The translations under genes were made by a program, and so were the position numbers. 64,000 nt of DNA, from assembly GCF_024198255.1 (NCBI RefSeq), contig NZ_JAJVKW010000003.1, forward strand, positions 558,001-622,000. The letters run 5' to 3'. The stretch is from Myxococcus guangdongensis. Its GTDB lineage: Bacteria > Myxococcota > Myxococcia > Myxococcales > Myxococcaceae. The notes under the pieces were generated by a model. It was not told the origin of the DNA, made no database searches, and saw only the letters and a list, made by a program, of their open reading frames with translations. This document shows, piece by piece, positions 60,975-64,000 of this stretch (its first letter is position 1; every line of letters begins with the position of its first letter).

Positions 60975-61950
60975 CGTCAGGGACTCCTTTCGAGGACTCG
61001 AGGTGGCAGCGGACGTGGTGCTCCGCCGCGGGATGGTGGAAGGGGGGAAACGACTCGTGACAGCGCACGTCGGCGTGCGGACAGCGCGGGGCGAAGGCGC
61101 ACCCCAGAGGCGGGGCGGGCCCGGCGGGCGTGCGAGCGGGGAGCGGCGTGCGCAGGAAGTCCACGCCGTCTGGCACCGCGGAGAGCAGCAGGCGCGTGTA
61201 CGGGTGGCGAGGGGACTGGAGGACCTCGCGGGTGTGGCCCGTCTCCACGACGCTGCCCGCGTAGAGCACGAGCACGCGGTCCGCGAGGTGCCGCGCGCTC
61301 GCCAGGTCGTGGGTGATGAAGAGGATGCCGATGCCGCGCTCGCGCGTCAGGCCCTTGAGGAGCTGGAGCACGCCTCGGCGCGTGGAGACGTCGAGCATCG
61401 ACGTGGGTTCGTCCGCGATGATGACGTCGGGCTCCACGGCCAGCGCTCGGGCCACCGCGACGCGCTGACGCTGACCTCCGGACAGCTCGTGCGGATAGCG
61501 CTGGGCGAACTGCTCCACGGGCGTCAGGCCCACGGACTCCAGCAGCGCGTGCACGCGGCGCTTGAGCTCCACGCCCTGGGCCTTGCCGTGGCGCAGGAGT
61601 GAGCGCTCCAGGTGATAGGCCACGGTGTGCACGGGGTTGAGCGAGGCGAACGGGTCCTGGAAGACCATCTGCACGCGGGCGCGGTAGGACAGCGACGCGG
61701 CGCGGCCGTCAGTCGCGAGGACGTTCTCTCCGTGCAGCCGCAGCTCACCGCCATCCGGGCTGTCCAGCCGCGCGAGCAGTCGCGCCAGGGTGCTCTTGCC
61801 GCTGCCCGACTCACCGACGAGCGCGAGGATTTCGCCGCGCTCCAGTGAGAAGGAGACGTCCTGCAACACCTTGCGTCGCGAGCGCGAGAGGAAGCCGCCC
61901 AGCGGGAAGCTCTTCGACAGACGCGTGGCTTCGAGGAGCGGCGGGCTCAT
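60955..61950 (-). CDS. Opp-type ABC transporter ATP-binding protein (OppF-like)
   Basis: A 331-residue ATPase: Walker A GESGSGKST, signature LSGGQRQRVAVARA, Walker B VIIADEPTSMLD. The C-terminal extension with CAFAPRCPHADVRC is the oligopeptide/dipeptide-family feature, carrying the Cys cluster. It pairs with the fused permease/ATPase. The ATG at 61950 sits in the stop of the preceding small frame. Opp-type transporters import peptides, but many move beta-gluco-oligosaccharides, which the neighbouring glycosidases suggest here. Confidence 0.92.
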   Translation of the reverse strand: MSPPLLEATRLSKSFPLGGFLSRSRRKVLQDVSFSLERGEILALVGESGSGKSTLARLLARLDSPDGGELRLHGENVLATDGRAASLSYRARVQMVFQDPFASLNPVHTVAYHLERSLLRHGKAQGVELKRRVHALLESVGLTPVEQFAQRYPHELSGGQRQRVAVARALAVEPDVIIADEPTSMLDVSTRRGVLQLLKGLTRERGIGILFITHDLASARHLADRVLVLYAGSVVETGHTREVLQSPRHPYTRLLLSAVPDGVDFLRTPLPARTPAGPAPPLGCAFAPRCPHADVRCHESFPPFHHPAAEHHVRCHLESSKGVPDDAAVSS

Positions 61951-62105
61951 CGGCGGCCTCCGAAGCGCATGGCGTGTGAGGTCGCGAGGGCGGCGCCCGA
62001 GCCGTCGAGAAGGGTGTGCGGAGGCCGCGACGCCTCGTCGCGCGACGGCGTCCGCACGGAGTCGGTGCCTCCGAGCGCCTCGGACCGAAGATTCCTCGGG
62101 CTCAT
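61947..62105 (-). CDS. 52-residue open frame bridging two transporter genes (possible relic)
   Basis: Begins with ATG at 62105 in the stop of the fused gene and ends in the start of the oppF-like gene, both by 4-base overlap. Its start MSPRNLRSEAL resembles the oppF start MSPPLLEATRL, and its end AMRFGGRR resembles the fused-protein end AMPGGRR. A nearly identical block of about 32 bases, including GGAGG and the ATGAGCCCG start, occurs at both ends (about 61942-61974 and 62096-62126). It may be real, or a duplication/deletion scar. Confidence 0.4.
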   Translation of the reverse strand: MSPRNLRSEALGGTDSVRTPSRDEASRPPHTLLDGSGAALATSHAMRFGGRR

Positions 62106-63856
62106 CGGCGACCTCCGGGCATGGCGGCCTGCGCGGGCTTCAGTGCGGCGTGCTCGAGGACATCCGGTGGCGGCGCGGCCACGTCGGACGCGCCGAGGTG
62201 CGGGAAGGACGAGAGCAGGAGCCGCGTGTACGGATGTTTCGCGTCCGTGCGCAGCCGCTGTGCCGTGTCCACCTCCACCAGCTTGCCGGCCTGGAGGATG
62301 CCCACCCGGTCCGCGAGCGCCAGCAGCAGCGGCAAGTCGTGCGTGATGAACAGGACGGCGAAGCCCAGCCGCCCCTTCAGCTCCACCACCCGCTGGAGCA
62401 ACTCCTTCTGCACCACCACGTCGAGCGCCGTCGTGGGCTCGTCCATCACCACCAGCTTCGGCTCCAGCGCCAACGCCAGCGCGATGCCCACCCGCTGCCG
62501 CATGCCGCCCGACAGCTGATGCGGCCACGCGTGCACCAGCTCCGGCTTCAGCCCCACCATCGCGAGCATCTCGCGCGCTCGCGCATAAGACGCCGCGCGG
62601 GAACTTCCCCCGTGCGCCGCCAGCGTGTCGTGGAACTGCTCCCCCAGCGAGAGCACCGGATTGAGCGCGCTCATCGCGCTCTGGAACACCATGGACACGC
62701 GGCTCCAGCGGAACTCACGCATCGCCTCGGGCGACAGCGCGGTGACGTCCGTGCCGTCGAACAGGATGTGTCCCTGCGTAATCGCCGCCGCCGGAGGCAA
62801 CAGCCGCAACAGCGCGTAGCCGAGCGTCGACTTGCCACTCCCTGATTCACCCGCGAGCCCGAACACCTCGCCCGGCGCGATGTCGAGCGAGACCTGGTCC
62901 ACCACCCGCGAAGGCCCCGAGGCCGTCATGTACTCGATGGACACCCCACGCACGCTCAGGAGCACGCCGGGCGTGGGCACCTCCGAGGCCGCCTCACCCA
63001 CCTTCGCGGGCACTGGGGCCGACGGGGGCGCGCGCAGCGCGGGGTTCGTCAGCTCGTCGATGGCGGAGCTCAGCAGCGTGAGCGAGAAGCCCACCAGCGC
63101 GATGCACAGCCCCGTGGGGACGAAGATCCACCACGAGCGCGTCAGGAGCGCCGCGTCGTTGCCGGCCCAGTACAGGTTGGTGCCCCACGTCACCGCGCCC
63201 ACGTCGCCCAGGCCCAGGAACTCCAGCCCCACCTGCGCGCCCACCGCGTACAGCGTGTTCCCGATGAATGACGACGCCACCAGCGACGCCATGTTCGGCA
63301 GCAGCTCTCGCGTGATGATGCGCGCATGGCTCTCCCCGGCCACCACCGCCGCCGCCACGAAGTCCCGACCGCGCAGCGCCAGCGCCTCCGCTCGGAACAC
63401 CCGCGCGTTCCACGCCCAGCCCGCGAACGTGAGCACCACCACCATGCGCATCGGGCCTGAGGGCAGATAGGCCCCCAACACGATGGCCAATGGCAGACCT
63501 GGGATGACCAGGAACACGTTGGTGGTGAGCGTCAGCGCATCGTCCACCCGTCGGCCCAGATAACCCGCCGTGATGCCCACCAGCGCGCCCACCAGCGTCA
63601 CCAGCGCGCCCACCGCGAAGCCGATGGCCAAGGTCTCCCGCGCTCCCACCACCGTCTGCGCGAGCACGTCCTGTCCCTGTCCCGTGGTGCCGAACAGGTG
63701 CGCGCGAGAGGGCGGCTGGTGCGGCTGACCCACCAGCTCCGTGGGGTCCATCACCAGCCACGGACCCACGAGCGCGAGCAGCAGGAAGCCCAGGAGGATG
63801 CTGCCTCCCACGGCCGCCTTCCGCTGGCGGAGCAGTCGTCGAAGGGTCTCACGCAT
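62102..63856 (-). CDS. fused Opp-type permease (OppC-like) and ATP-binding protein (OppD-like)
   Basis: A 584-residue protein. Residues 1-290 are a six-span permease with the EAA-type loop (RDFVAAAVVAGESHARIITRELLPN). Residues about 315-560 are an ABC ATPase: GESGSGKST, LSGGMRQRVGIALALALEPKLVVMDEPTTALD. These are usually separate OppC and OppD proteins; fusion is found in some dipeptide-family systems. The frame is continuous, so this is a real gene fusion. The ATG at 63856 overlaps the preceding gene by 8 bases. Confidence 0.93.
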   Translation of the reverse strand: MRETLRRLLRQRKAAVGGSILLGFLLLALVGPWLVMDPTELVGQPHQPPSRAHLFGTTGQGQDVLAQTVVGARETLAIGFAVGALVTLVGALVGITAGYLGRRVDDALTLTTNVFLVIPGLPLAIVLGAYLPSGPMRMVVVLTFAGWAWNARVFRAEALALRGRDFVAAAVVAGESHARIITRELLPNMASLVASSFIGNTLYAVGAQVGLEFLGLGDVGAVTWGTNLYWAGNDAALLTRSWWIFVPTGLCIALVGFSLTLLSSAIDELTNPALRAPPSAPVPAKVGEAASEVPTPGVLLSVRGVSIEYMTASGPSRVVDQVSLDIAPGEVFGLAGESGSGKSTLGYALLRLLPPAAAITQGHILFDGTDVTALSPEAMREFRWSRVSMVFQSAMSALNPVLSLGEQFHDTLAAHGGSSRAASYARAREMLAMVGLKPELVHAWPHQLSGGMRQRVGIALALALEPKLVVMDEPTTALDVVVQKELLQRVVELKGRLGFAVLFITHDLPLLLALADRVGILQAGKLVEVDTAQRLRTDAKHPYTRLLLSSFPHLGASDVAAPPPDVLEHAALKPAQAAMPGGRR

Positions 63857-64000
63857 GGGCGCGGGTCCTCGGGTCCAGCCAGAGGCACAGCAGGTCCACC
63901 GCGAAGTTCGCGGCGAGCACCGCCAGCGTGATGACCAGGAAGAGCCCCTGCATCAGCGGGTAGTCCTGGTTGCGCACCGCGAGGATGAGCAGGTAGCCCG
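63849..64000 (-). CDS. Opp-type permease (OppB-like), partial
   Basis: The last about 50 residues, read from the window edge: a span with DYPLMQGLFLVITLAVLAAN then FAVDLLCLWLDPR and stop at 63849. This is the conserved C-terminus of OppB/DppB permeases. The rest, and probably the substrate-binding protein, lie beyond base 64000. Confidence 0.88.
   Translation of the reverse strand, partial: GYLLILAVRNQDYPLMQGLFLVITLAVLAANFAVDLLCLWLDPRTRAHA

Overview
The window is very GC-rich, densely packed DNA from what looks like a myxobacterium (Myxococcaceae/Archangiaceae type). The signs are eukaryote-like Ser/Thr kinases and FHA proteins with long Pro/Ala-rich linkers, many lipoproteins, small operons stitched together by 4-base ATGA/GTGA overlaps, a lipoprotein toxin with an immunity partner of the outer-membrane-exchange kind, and no flagellar, phage or transposase genes. 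I see no tRNA, rRNA, CRISPR array or intact mobile element. Genus assignment is inference.

Layout. 1-7.5 kb: an Hsp70-family protein with a long repetitive N-terminal extension (cut by the window edge), a ClpX-type zinc-finger protein, a FliB-like Cys-cluster protein, a DsbA/FrnE-like thioredoxin-fold protein and a secreted S9 peptidase. 7.5-17.6 kb, all minus strand: a Cys-rich lipoprotein, a DUF4142 protein, a TPR/gluzincin metallopeptidase coupled to a large DUF4175 membrane protein, a MarR regulator, a C69 dipeptidase, and a ComEA-like helix-hairpin-helix protein coupled to a small protein. 18-20.8 kb: a 949-residue protein of unknown N-terminal family ending in what looks like a clan CE (Ulp1/YopJ-like) cysteine peptidase, with a possible sigma-54 promoter. 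21-26.4 kb: an M19 dipeptidase, then a four-gene ATGA-linked operon around an ECF sigma factor. 26.4-33.9 kb: an FHA protein, then two cobalamin-riboswitch-controlled units. The first is a BtuB-like TonB receptor plus a Cys-rich beta-propeller-like lipoprotein. The second is a repeat-linker lipoprotein, a surface lipoprotein and a Tat-type Rieske lipoprotein. Together they look like a B12 acquisition locus.

34-43.9 kb: signalling and metabolism, namely an FHA-GAF-cyclase-homology protein with both metal aspartates replaced, a Ser/Thr kinase with 60-bp tandem repeats, a CstA-type transporter and a fused membrane/spermidine-synthase-like protein. 43.9-47.6 kb: DUF1275, HIT, HprK, RapZ and MntP. 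47.8-52 kb: a coupled operon of Baeyer-Villiger-type monooxygenase, HSL-type esterase, short-chain dehydrogenase and QsdR-like regulator. 52-54.2 kb: an Imm52 immunity gene and a Tox-REase-5 lipoprotein toxin resembling myxobacterial SitA/SitI kin-discrimination pairs. 54.3-64 kb, minus strand: a Cys-rich lipoprotein, then a tightly linked glycan-use operon running from oligopeptide/oligosaccharide ABC transporter genes (permease, fused permease-ATPase, second ATPase) through a GH1 beta-glucosidase and a glycoside hydrolase fused to an outer-membrane-type barrel, to two lipoproteins.

The strongest candidates for something undescribed are the Ulp1-like peptidase fusion, the twin B12-riboswitch locus with a Rieske lipoprotein, the glycoside hydrolase-barrel fusion, and the SitA-like toxin locus.
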